From contig JAJCXU010000434.1 of NCBI GenBank assembly GCA_029263275.1, positions 1 through 14,746 of the forward strand: a stretch of 14,746 nucleotides of DNA, written 5' to 3'. Source of the stretch: Ilumatobacter sp. (GTDB lineage Bacteria; Actinomycetota; Acidimicrobiia; Acidimicrobiales; Ilumatobacteraceae). A program made the position numbers and the translations under genes. Within the stretch, counting starts at the first letter, position 1, and each line of letters starts with the position of its first letter. The notes under the pieces are model-generated. The model searched no databases. It was not told the origin of the DNA and was given only the letters and a program-made list of their open reading frames with translations. This document shows positions 5,279 to 12,032 of the stretch, one piece after another.

Positions 5279-7273
5279 TCACCAAGTGTCTACCGCGCGC
5301 ATCAGCGCGTTGATCTGCTCAGCTGAGAGCGGCATTTTGCCACCGTTGTTGAGATGAGTGATTGCCCGCGCGTTGATCTCCGGCCACGAAGCCGGTTGCT
5401 CGAGCACCTCGGCCTTGGGCAATGGCGCAGCCTGTCCGGAGAGATAGAAGAAGCAGACCTTTTTCTTTCTCCAGAGGTTGAGTGCGTTGGTACGAATCGG
5501 TTCGTACACACGAAATATCTCAGCATCGTTGATCTTCTGCTGCTGCTTGAGTCTCGCAATATGGGTACGAATCCGCGTCTGGTACGCCTGGTACACACCG
5601 CGGAGCCGCAGGAGTGTGTCATCAGGCCCGCTTGCCGCGGTCGCCGAGTTGCCAAGGTTGACCACCCCAATCGCTACGCCCGCCACAGCTGCCCACGGCC
5701 CCGTGAACATCGCCGCGCCGAGTCCGCCGATGTTCAAGATGTCACCGATGTCCATCCCGTCGTCCCAACTCCGCCATTCGGCAGAGATCTTCCGGTCGAG
5801 GTCGCGCCATTGGCTGGAGACGTCGCTACTGAACATGGAGAGCGCCGTGACCTTGCTGGAGAGATCTAAACTCTTCTCGAGCCGACGTTCATGTTCGGGC
5901 GTCGAGTCGCGAACGTGACGGTTGTGCTCGGCAACTTCTTCGGCAAGGTTGCTGCATTCGTAGTCACGAAGGTCGTTCTCAAACAACAGTGGCGGCACGT
6001 TTGCTGCAGGGGGTTTGGTTGGCTCCTTTGGCGTCAACCTGCCTGCGTCGAGCGGTGAACCAGAGCAGCCGAGCTCACTCTGTTCGTTGTTCCAACCGTC
6101 GATCTTCTCGATGAGACCAGTTCGGTCGGCCGCAAGCTCAGTCCCAGTCTTGGCAAGTTGGTCCGACCGCTCATCCATGTGGCCTCGAATCAGATCGACG
6201 CGCCGGTTCAGCTCACTCGCGCGTCTGACGGATTCTGCGTGCGAGACCCGACTGCCCCGCTCCAACCAGTTGGCAGCGAGTCCGACGACTCCCAGGAATC
6301 TTCCCGCGTAGGTCCCCGTCGTTGTGATCCAGCCGCGCAGGTTCCCAACTCCTCGCAGCGAAAGAAATTCGTCGACGAGACCCGGCACCCCAGTGGCATT
6401 TCCGTAGCGCGTTGCCTCAGTTGACCAGTCGCCCCAGCTGGACCCACCTGATGCCGGAGCGGTCATCGCTGCGATGTTTCGCTCGAGGTCGACAACCATT
6501 TGCTCGTCCGCTGCCAGGTTGGCGAGACGGCGCGCGTGCTCACCCACCCGACGTTCCAATTCGTCGATCGCGGCGTCGAGAGCGGGCCGTCGCGCGCCGA
6601 GTTCCTGACATTCGGGAGACTCGTTCGTGTCGTCGGAATCGGGATCACCGTTGCGGCGCCGACTTCGGTGCGCGGCCGTGGCGGCCGCCGCGCCCACACC
6701 GGCCACGACCACGATCGGTCCAACCGGTGGCCCGTCATCGTCTCCGAAGGGCGAGCCCCCCGTTGGCGATGCACTCTGGTTGGATGGCGAGCCACCGCTC
6801 GATCCTCCAGGAAGGTGGCGTTCGAGCGCCCGTGCGAGCTCGACGGCGCGGAAGTAGTCGAGCGTGTCGTGCGTTCGAACGAGGTACTTGCCCTGTACGA
6901 ACTCCACCTCATGGTCACCCGTCGGCACGTTTTGGTCTTGTCGCGACCGACCGATGTCGCCGATGTCGAACGCCTCCATTCCGTCGGCCACGAAGCTGTC
7001 ATAGTCGACCCGTGCCTCGGCCTCAGATCCGTATTCGATCAGGGTGACGTATGTGATCTTCAGCCCGCCGGGTTGTTCGTCGGCGAAGCATGCATCGATG
7101 CCAGAAGGGAAGTCCGACAACGTGTAGTTCTCAAACGAGAACTCTCGGGCCAGGTCATCGAGGACCGAGCATGTGCCGGTCTGTGCTGCGGCTGGCGATA
7201 CAGGCCCGCCGAGGACGAGCAGCGCCAAGCCGACCACCGTTCCCCATTGCCATTTCTTCCGCGCAGTTCTCAC
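5279..7273 (-). CDS. 664-aa secreted/membrane-anchored protein of unknown family with coiled coils
   Basis: No family recognised. The start is GTG at 7273. It gives a textbook signal peptide: basic MRTARKK, a hydrophobic core, and SPAAA with cleavage expected after residue 30. A small exported domain follows (about 31-155, with Cys36 and Cys62 that could pair), then a Gly/Ser/Pro linker (156-182). A membrane segment (about 183-201, VGPIVVVAGVGAAAATAA) ends in the stop-transfer cluster HRSRRR. The large C-terminal part is probably cytoplasmic. It has charged, coiled-coil-like helices (about 222-270, 341-400, 441-505, 552-585), a Pro-rich break (410-428) and a second Gly/Ala-rich hydrophobic stretch (511-541) able to form a re-entrant or second membrane segment. 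The AGGA upstream could be a distant ribosome site, or TAGGAT a -10 box. It sits 99 bases after the regulator gene and 12 bases before the 146-aa gene. The function is open; the topology suggests linking an outside signal or surface to the cytoplasm. Confidence 0.85.
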   Translation of the reverse strand: MRTARKKWQWGTVVGLALLVLGGPVSPAAAQTGTCSVLDDLAREFSFENYTLSDFPSGIDACFADEQPGGLKITYVTLIEYGSEAEARVDYDSFVADGMEAFDIGDIGRSRQDQNVPTGDHEVEFVQGKYLVRTHDTLDYFRAVELARALERHLPGGSSGGSPSNQSASPTGGSPFGDDDGPPVGPIVVVAGVGAAAATAAHRSRRRNGDPDSDDTNESPECQELGARRPALDAAIDELERRVGEHARRLANLAADEQMVVDLERNIAAMTAPASGGSSWGDWSTEATRYGNATGVPGLVDEFLSLRGVGNLRGWITTTGTYAGRFLGVVGLAANWLERGSRVSHAESVRRASELNRRVDLIRGHMDERSDQLAKTGTELAADRTGLIEKIDGWNNEQSELGCSGSPLDAGRLTPKEPTKPPAANVPPLLFENDLRDYECSNLAEEVAEHNRHVRDSTPEHERRLEKSLDLSSKVTALSMFSSDVSSQWRDLDRKISAEWRSWDDGMDIGDILNIGGLGAAMFTGPWAAVAGVAIGVVNLGNSATAASGPDDTLLRLRGVYQAYQTRIRTHIARLKQQQKINDAEIFRVYEPIRTNALNLWRKKKVCFFYLSGQAAPLPKAEVLEQPASWPEINARAITHLNNGGKMPLSAEQINALMRAVDTW

Positions 7274-7307
7274 CCGGCCGGGATCCTAGGTCATCTCGCT
7301 TGCACTA

Positions 7308-7369
7308 CCCGGCGAACGCGAAGGCGCAGATCGGCACCGCGGCTCGGCGCTGTTCGCGATGAAACCGGG
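7308..7369 (-). other. Interrupted hairpin between regulator and 664-aa gene
   Basis: Within the 99-base gap, CCCGG (7308-7312) pairs with CCGGG (7365-7369), CGCGAA (7317-7322) with TTCGCG (7353-7358) and GCGC (7324-7327) with GCGC (7347-7350). Together they form a nested, bulged stem. There is no T-tract. It begins 4 bases after the regulator's stop, so it may attenuate read-through into the 664-aa gene. High GC makes chance pairing plausible. Confidence 0.3.
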
Positions 7370-7372
7370 TCG

Positions 7373-10207
7373 TCATTGGGCAGCGAGTTGCAGCATCTCG
7401 GTCACCGTCAGCGCCGCGCCCTGCGCTGACCACGAGCGCACGCTCGAACGATTCTGTTCGGCCAGCGCAGCATCGACATCGCTGTGCAGTGCTTGAGCTG
7501 TCGGATGACGAACGTGTTGCTGCTGGTCGATGAAGTTGTCGAGCCATCCGTAGAGCACTGACGCCCGTTCGGGTCGATTCTTCTGCACGTCAAGCGCCGC
7601 AATCACCGGGATCGTGACGTTTACCGTCTGCACGTCGAACTGGCGGCGCGCCCGTTCAACGGCGATGCGGCTCCATGTTTCTGCGGACGCTTGATCGCCC
7701 GACAACATCGCGATGAGCGCCATCGATGATGACGCCTGCGCAGACCCGAGTGGCGAGCGCGCAGGATCGTGGAGCACGAGCGACTGGTGCGCCCAGCGCC
7801 AAGCCACATCATGATCGCCTTCAAGCGACCGGATCACCGCGGCGAGTCGAAGCGCGTTCGCCTCGGCGATCGGATCGTCGAGTTCACGTGCCAGGCGGCC
7901 GGCACGCTCGTAGCAGTCGGTGGCACCCGCGAGGTCGCCCGCGTAGACCGCCGATTTGGCGAACCCGATCAAGTTTGAAGGCGAACGGCGGCTGTTGACC
8001 GTCATTGCTTCCACCCCGCTCGACGCGATCTTCCACGAGCGCTCGAAATCGCATTCGAGCCAGGCGATGGTGGAACCGACCAATTCGACGGTGGCCGGTG
8101 CCGGAACGGTGTGTGCTGTCTTCGCCGACATCAGGTACGACTCCAGCGAGCCCCGCATGTCGCCCTGATACAACCGGTTGAATCCGAGGATGGCCCAGGC
8201 GATTGATGCGAGTGGGTCTGAGATGTTCGATGTGTCCCGGAGCGCACGCTCGAGCACCCGGATGCCCTGGTGGATCACTCCTCGATCGAGCCACATCCGC
8301 GCTGCGGCGGTCGACAGCATCACGCCGCGCATGTCAGGCGTCAGCGCCAAGTGTTCAATCGACCCCGCGAGCTGCGAGCGCAACCAGGTGTCGACCGTGG
8401 ACCGCCCGGATCCGGTGTAGTCGGCCCACGCGGTCCTCGTCACATAGTTCGCGAGGACTTCACGTTGGGCTTGCACTTCGTCGCCGTGCCGCCCCAGGAC
8501 CACGGACGCCACGGTGTCGAGCAACTTGAACGACGGTGTGTCGTCCACGCGCATGATCAACGACGCATCGACGAGCGCGCCCACCACATCTCGCACGCGT
8601 TCCACGGGGACGAGATCAAGTGGCGGCAGTTCGAGAAGCGCATCCATTGCAACGCTTCCACTCATCGCCGCGATCCGCGCGAGGAGCGCTGATTCCGCGG
8701 GACCGACGAGGTCAAGACTCCACTCGACCAACGCTTGCACGGACCGATGCCGCTCAGGTCCATCTGCCAGGACGGCACCGTCGGCCAGCCCAGCGATCCA
8801 CGAGTCCAGGTCGGCGAGCACCGCCTTCGCCCCGACCGCGGGAAGTTGACGCGACGCCATATCGAGCGCCAGCGGCAATCGATCGAGACGCTCGGCCAGT
8901 TCACGCAGATCGGCGACGGCGGCACCGTCCTGTCGGAGCGACGCTCGGCTCAGCAGCGCAACTGCATCATCGAGTTCGAGCGGCTCGAGCCGATACTGAC
9001 GCTCATTGGTGTAGCCGACTGGCCGACGGCTCGCCAGCAACACGTGAACCCCTGGCGCCTCGAGGAGTTGTCCGACGAGATCGCGTAAGGCCGCCCCGGA
9101 AGCCACTTCGCAGGTGTCCAAGATGACAAGGGTCGGATTGTCACCGATCAAGTCCGCGACAACGGTTCCGAGCTGGACCAGTCGATACCGGTCGACACCG
9201 AGTGATTCAGCAACAGCGTCGCCAAGATCGTCCGCCGCAATCGTCGACACGTCGAGCCAGGAATGCTGTTTGAACTTCTCCTGCACGGCCTCGATGACCT
9301 CCCGCAGCACCGAAGACTTGCCGACCCCGCCGGGCCCGACGACGGTCACAGAGCGAAATGTGAGGAGTGAATCGGTGATGGCGGCGATGTCAACCTGACG
9401 ACCCAGCAAACCTGGCCCGACGACCCTGCTCGCGTTCGTCGGCGCCAGGCCGAGTCCGCTGCGCTGGGGAAGGAGCTCGGCCGCGTGATTCAGCACATCG
9501 AGATGCAGCGCCTCAAGCTGCGGATTCGGCGACACTCCCAACTCCGCGCGAAGTCGATCACGGAGCGTCGAGAACGCTTGGAGCGCCTCTTGCTGGCGAC
9601 CGTTGCGGTACAACGCCAAGATGAGCAGGCCTGCGAGGCGTTCGTCGAACGGAAATTCGGCGGCAGCCGACCTGACGGCCGGCAAGATCGATGCACCGTC
9701 ACGCGTCGAGAGTTCGAGTTCGAAGAGTTCCGCGAGGCATTCGACGCGCTCCGCAGCGACCCACGCTCGTGTGGACGCGGCCCACGCCGCGTCCGGGAAC
9801 TCTTGGAAGACCGACGCCCCCGATAGCTCAATCATCTTCTTGAGCACCGATTCGGGCCGGAGGAGCGGAGTCCGTGCGAGCCGTCCGAATTCCGCGAGGT
9901 CGAGTTGACCGGCGTCGACCAGCAAGCGGTACCCGATTGCCTCGCGCAGGACGTACTGCCCGTTGTCGCCCTTGCGCCGGTCGGGCTCGAGCGCGTCGCG
10001 CACGTCCATCACGTAACCCTGAAGCGCGGCCTTCGCGGAGGCGGGTGGGTCTGAGGGCCAGAGCGCATCGATCAACTCGTCGTCGCTGACGAGATTGCCG
10101 TGGCGGGCGACGAGCACTGCCAGGACGACGTTCGGTCGCTTCGCCAATGCAGGAGATATTCCAGCGGCGTGACTGATCACGACCTGCCCGAACACTTGAA
10201 TCTCCAC
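7373..10207 (-). CDS. AfsR-like SARP transcriptional regulator with NTPase and helical C-terminal domains
   Basis: A 944-aa cytosolic regulator of the large SARP/AfsR class. The N-terminal winged helix of OmpR type spans about residues 1-97 (KRPNVVLAVLVARHGNLVSD, then DELIDALWPSDPP and ALQGYVMDVRDALE). The bacterial transcriptional activation domain (BTAD) spans about 103-246 (AEFGRL, then LALYRNGRQQEALQAF and ELGVSPNPQLEALH). A STAND/NB-ARC-type NTPase follows from about 267, with Walker A GPGGVGKSS (291-299), Walker B LVILD (360-364) and LASRRP (391-396). The remainder, about 560-944, is alpha-helical and TPR-like. Such proteins bind direct repeats upstream of target promoters and are gated by nucleotide and by ligand or partner binding to the C-terminus. 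The GTG start at 10207 lacks a ribosome site but lies 7 bases after TACCCT. The gene is divergent from the collagen-like gene, with SARP-type repeats between them. Confidence 0.94.
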   Translation of the reverse strand: MEIQVFGQVVISHAAGISPALAKRPNVVLAVLVARHGNLVSDDELIDALWPSDPPASAKAALQGYVMDVRDALEPDRRKGDNGQYVLREAIGYRLLVDAGQLDLAEFGRLARTPLLRPESVLKKMIELSGASVFQEFPDAAWAASTRAWVAAERVECLAELFELELSTRDGASILPAVRSAAAEFPFDERLAGLLILALYRNGRQQEALQAFSTLRDRLRAELGVSPNPQLEALHLDVLNHAAELLPQRSGLGLAPTNASRVVGPGLLGRQVDIAAITDSLLTFRSVTVVGPGGVGKSSVLREVIEAVQEKFKQHSWLDVSTIAADDLGDAVAESLGVDRYRLVQLGTVVADLIGDNPTLVILDTCEVASGAALRDLVGQLLEAPGVHVLLASRRPVGYTNERQYRLEPLELDDAVALLSRASLRQDGAAVADLRELAERLDRLPLALDMASRQLPAVGAKAVLADLDSWIAGLADGAVLADGPERHRSVQALVEWSLDLVGPAESALLARIAAMSGSVAMDALLELPPLDLVPVERVRDVVGALVDASLIMRVDDTPSFKLLDTVASVVLGRHGDEVQAQREVLANYVTRTAWADYTGSGRSTVDTWLRSQLAGSIEHLALTPDMRGVMLSTAAARMWLDRGVIHQGIRVLERALRDTSNISDPLASIAWAILGFNRLYQGDMRGSLESYLMSAKTAHTVPAPATVELVGSTIAWLECDFERSWKIASSGVEAMTVNSRRSPSNLIGFAKSAVYAGDLAGATDCYERAGRLARELDDPIAEANALRLAAVIRSLEGDHDVAWRWAHQSLVLHDPARSPLGSAQASSSMALIAMLSGDQASAETWSRIAVERARRQFDVQTVNVTIPVIAALDVQKNRPERASVLYGWLDNFIDQQQHVRHPTAQALHSDVDAALAEQNRSSVRSWSAQGAALTVTEMLQLAAQ

Positions 10208-10214
10208 GTCAACG

Positions 10215-10220
10215 AGGGTA
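10215..10220 (-). promoter_or_regulatory. Candidate -10 box of the AfsR-like regulator (leaderless)
   Basis: On the minus strand TACCCT (10220-10215) stands exactly 7 bases before the GTG start at 10207, and no Shine-Dalgarno sequence is present. This TANNNT-N6/7-RTG geometry is typical of leaderless actinobacterial transcripts. A TTGCGT further up (10241-10236) could be a -35 box with a short 15-base spacer. It abuts the SARP-type repeats, so autoregulation is possible. Confidence 0.45.
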
Positions 10221-10241
10221 GACGACCATCGTGGAACGCAA

Positions 10242-10271
10242 TTGAGCGATCGTTGAGCGAGTCTTGAGCGA
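10242..10271 (+). promoter_or_regulatory. Three 11-base-spaced direct repeats, probable SARP binding site
   Basis: TTGAGCGA occurs without mismatch at 10242-10249, 10253-10260 and 10264-10271, each separated by 3 bases, giving an exact 11-base period (one helical turn). SARP regulators with OmpR-type winged helices bind heptameric direct repeats of TCGAG-like sequence at 11-base spacing, with the last repeat 8 bases upstream of the -10 box. Here the last heptamer (10264-10270) is followed by 8 bases and GATGAT. The AfsR-like gene beside it is the obvious candidate binder. Confidence 0.75.
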
Positions 10272-10278
10272 CACGTTC

Positions 10279-10284
10279 GATGAT
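10279..10284 (+). promoter_or_regulatory. Candidate -10 box of the collagen-like gene
   Basis: GATGAT lies 8 bases after the last repeat heptamer and 6 bases before the ATG at 10291. There is no -35 box; the direct repeats occupy that position, as expected for an activator-dependent SARP promoter. Transcription would begin at or next to the ATG. The sequence itself is a poor -10 match, so the call rests mainly on spacing. Confidence 0.45.
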
Positions 10285-10290
10285 CGGTTG

Positions 10291-11940
10291 ATGACTCAAT
10301 CCGCTCAGCACCGATTCCGTCGCACGTCTTCGCTGATCGTCGCCATGGGCGTTGTTGCGGGCTCCGTCACCGGGCTGGCAACACACCGCTTCGTCTCCGC
10401 GGATCAATCCTCGGGTTCGCGTCCTGTTCTCATTCCGGTCGGCCCGTGCCGGCTCGTGGACACGCGTGCCAGCGAGAACGTCGGCGCCCGCCACACAGCG
10501 CTCGCAGCCAATGAGATCGCCGTCTTCAACGTCTCGGGTGTCGACACGACCTGCGCCGGCCTCATCCCGACAGATGCGACGGCAATTTCGGCGAACGTGA
10601 CAGCAACGAACGCAACCACCGAATCGTTCCTCACGTTCTGGGACAGTGGACCAAAACCATTCGTCTCCAGCCTGAATCCGTCGCCCGGTCAACCGCCGAC
10701 CCCAAATGCGGTCACGATGCTCATCACAGCAGGCGGTGATTTCCGTGTCTTTAACAATGCTGGCAACGTCGACATCCTGATCGACGTCAACGGGTACTAC
10801 GTCAATCACGACCATGATGATCGCTACTTCTCCAAGGCCGAGGTCGACGCGAAGATCGCCGCCGTCCCCGCCGGACCGAAAGGGGACACCGGTGGCCCAG
10901 GCCCGACGGGAGCCGCTGGTGCCCCAGGCGCCCCAGGTGCCCCAGGCGCCCCAGGCGCCCCAGGTACCCCCGGTGCACCAGGGGCTGCCGGTGCGGATGG
11001 CTCTGACCTGTTCGTGCGGACCGTCGTGGTCAACAGCGGGGGCACGGCGGCCCAGAACGGTGCGGCATACCTCGCTGCGCTCAGCGCCGTCACATCAGCT
11101 GCGCCGTCGACAACCAACCCGTGGGCGATTCAACTCGAACCGGGCGAGTACTCGTTCACGTCATCACCTCCTGCTGTGCCGACGGCGGTCCGCCTCCGCG
11201 GTGCGGGCATCGATGTCACCCGACTCAGTTGTCCGAGTTGTGGGTTGATCAGTAGCACGGGCTCGATCTCGGTGACCGACATGACGCTTGTGAGCGGGAC
11301 AACCGCAGAGACCCTCGACGTTGCCACCGCCCGCATCGAGCGAGTCACCATCGAGAACACGAATAAGTCGGGAGACGCGGTCGTCGTCGCCAATGGTGAC
11401 CTGACGATGATCGACTCGATCGTGCGCACCCGAGGCGGCGCCGAGTCTGGAGTCAGCCAGTACGCGCTCCTGATATCGAATGGCGACATCGAGATTCATG
11501 GCACGGTGGCGGAGGGATTCCGGCCAAGAATGAGACTGACCAACGTGAACGGATCGATCGACGACTCAGCACTCTCCTCCATCTACCTGGCGACCGGTAC
11601 CAATGACCTATACATCCGCAACACGAAGATCGATACGTCGCCGTCCGCGTTCAGCGGAAGTGGACTGATCACCATCGCAACGAGCAACACCGGGATCAAG
11701 GAAGTGCACCTCACTGGCGTCGAGATGGTTGGGTACGGTGGCATCACCGGCACCAGCGTCGGAACAAACACGACCTTGGTGGCGGAGAACTCCTCGCTCA
11801 CCAACGGACGCTTCATCGGCACCGGCACCGTCGAGCTCCGTTTCGTGTCGGTCGACAACTCCGTGGCGGTCACCAACGAGACATGTTTCGCGGTGGTCCG
11901 CCTGGACAACTCCTCGTTCTCCCAGACCACGTGCCCGTGA
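10291..11940 (+). CDS. Exported collagen-like surface protein with predicted C-terminal beta-helix
   Basis: A 549-aa modular protein. Residues 1-37 form an export signal with FRRTSS before the hydrophobic LIVAMGVVAGSVTGLA (a twin-arginine-like look, but the Sec route is equally possible) and likely cleavage after VSA. Residues about 45-170 form a domain opening GPCRLVDTR and ending ILIDVNGYY, a layout I know from repeated surface domains of Acidimicrobiia and myxobacteria. NHDHDDRYFSKAEVDAK (172-188) resembles connectors of phage tail fibres. Fifteen Gly-X-Y triplets follow (195-239), with GAP dominant. The rest (about 243-549) has QLEPGEYSF and short beta repeats rich in Thr, Ser, Asn and Val, fitting a right-handed beta-helix; C314 and C317 form a CPSC pair. 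A trimeric stalk with a carbohydrate- or surface-binding tip is a reasonable inference. The frame is open from a TTG at 10264, but the ATG at 10291 fits the signal peptide and promoter better. Confidence 0.9.
   Translation: MTQSAQHRFRRTSSLIVAMGVVAGSVTGLATHRFVSADQSSGSRPVLIPVGPCRLVDTRASENVGARHTALAANEIAVFNVSGVDTTCAGLIPTDATAISANVTATNATTESFLTFWDSGPKPFVSSLNPSPGQPPTPNAVTMLITAGGDFRVFNNAGNVDILIDVNGYYVNHDHDDRYFSKAEVDAKIAAVPAGPKGDTGGPGPTGAAGAPGAPGAPGAPGAPGTPGAPGAAGADGSDLFVRTVVVNSGGTAAQNGAAYLAALSAVTSAAPSTTNPWAIQLEPGEYSFTSSPPAVPTAVRLRGAGIDVTRLSCPSCGLISSTGSISVTDMTLVSGTTAETLDVATARIERVTIENTNKSGDAVVVANGDLTMIDSIVRTRGGAESGVSQYALLISNGDIEIHGTVAEGFRPRMRLTNVNGSIDDSALSSIYLATGTNDLYIRNTKIDTSPSAFSGSGLITIATSNTGIKEVHLTGVEMVGYGGITGTSVGTNTTLVAENSSLTNGRFIGTGTVELRFVSVDNSVAVTNETCFAVVRLDNSSFSQTTCP
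10921..10965 (+). repeat. Five 9-base tandem repeats encoding Gly-Ala-Pro triplets
   Basis: The unit GCCCCAGGY is repeated five times without other change and followed by two decayed copies up to 10983. It encodes the core of the collagen-like stretch. Because the unit is 9 bases, gain or loss of copies by slippage would change stalk length without breaking the frame. Confidence 0.9.
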
Positions 11941-11980
11941 ACCACCATCGAGCGGTGTTCTGTCCGTAGAGCCGCTGGCG

Positions 11981-12008
11981 CCCTCTCGAAACCTCCTCCT
12001 GTCGAGGG
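11981..12008 (+). terminator. Weak hairpin after the collagen-like gene
   Basis: CCCTCTCGA (11981-11989) can pair with TCGAGGG (12002-12008) with bulges around a 12-base loop, 40 bases after the stop. There is no T-tract. It is the best stem in this 92-base gap, but it may be chance in GC-rich DNA. Confidence 0.22.
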
Positions 12009-12020
12009 TGTCCGGGGACT

Positions 12021-12026
12021 TACGGT
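12021..12026 (+). promoter_or_regulatory. Candidate -10 box of the ABC exporter gene (leaderless)
   Basis: TACGGT lies exactly 6 bases before the GTG start at 12033. The GGTGG overlapping it could instead serve as a weak ribosome site. No convincing -35 box is found 16-18 bases upstream. Confidence 0.35.
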
Positions 12027-12032
12027 GGACAG

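Noticed and set aside
10264..10290. TTG start giving nine extra residues on the collagen-like protein
   Set aside because: This TTG is the first codon of the third direct repeat and would put polar residues before the signal peptide. The ATG at 10291 fits the -10 spacing and export signal better.
10873..11007. Repetitive stretch considered as a CRISPR or non-coding repeat
   Set aside because: Units are 9 bases without spacers and encode uninterrupted Gly-X-Y triplets within a gene.
11951..11976. AGCGG/CCGCT inverted repeat after the collagen-like gene
   Set aside because: The stem is only 5 bp with a 16-base loop and no T-tract, which is expected by chance in this base composition.
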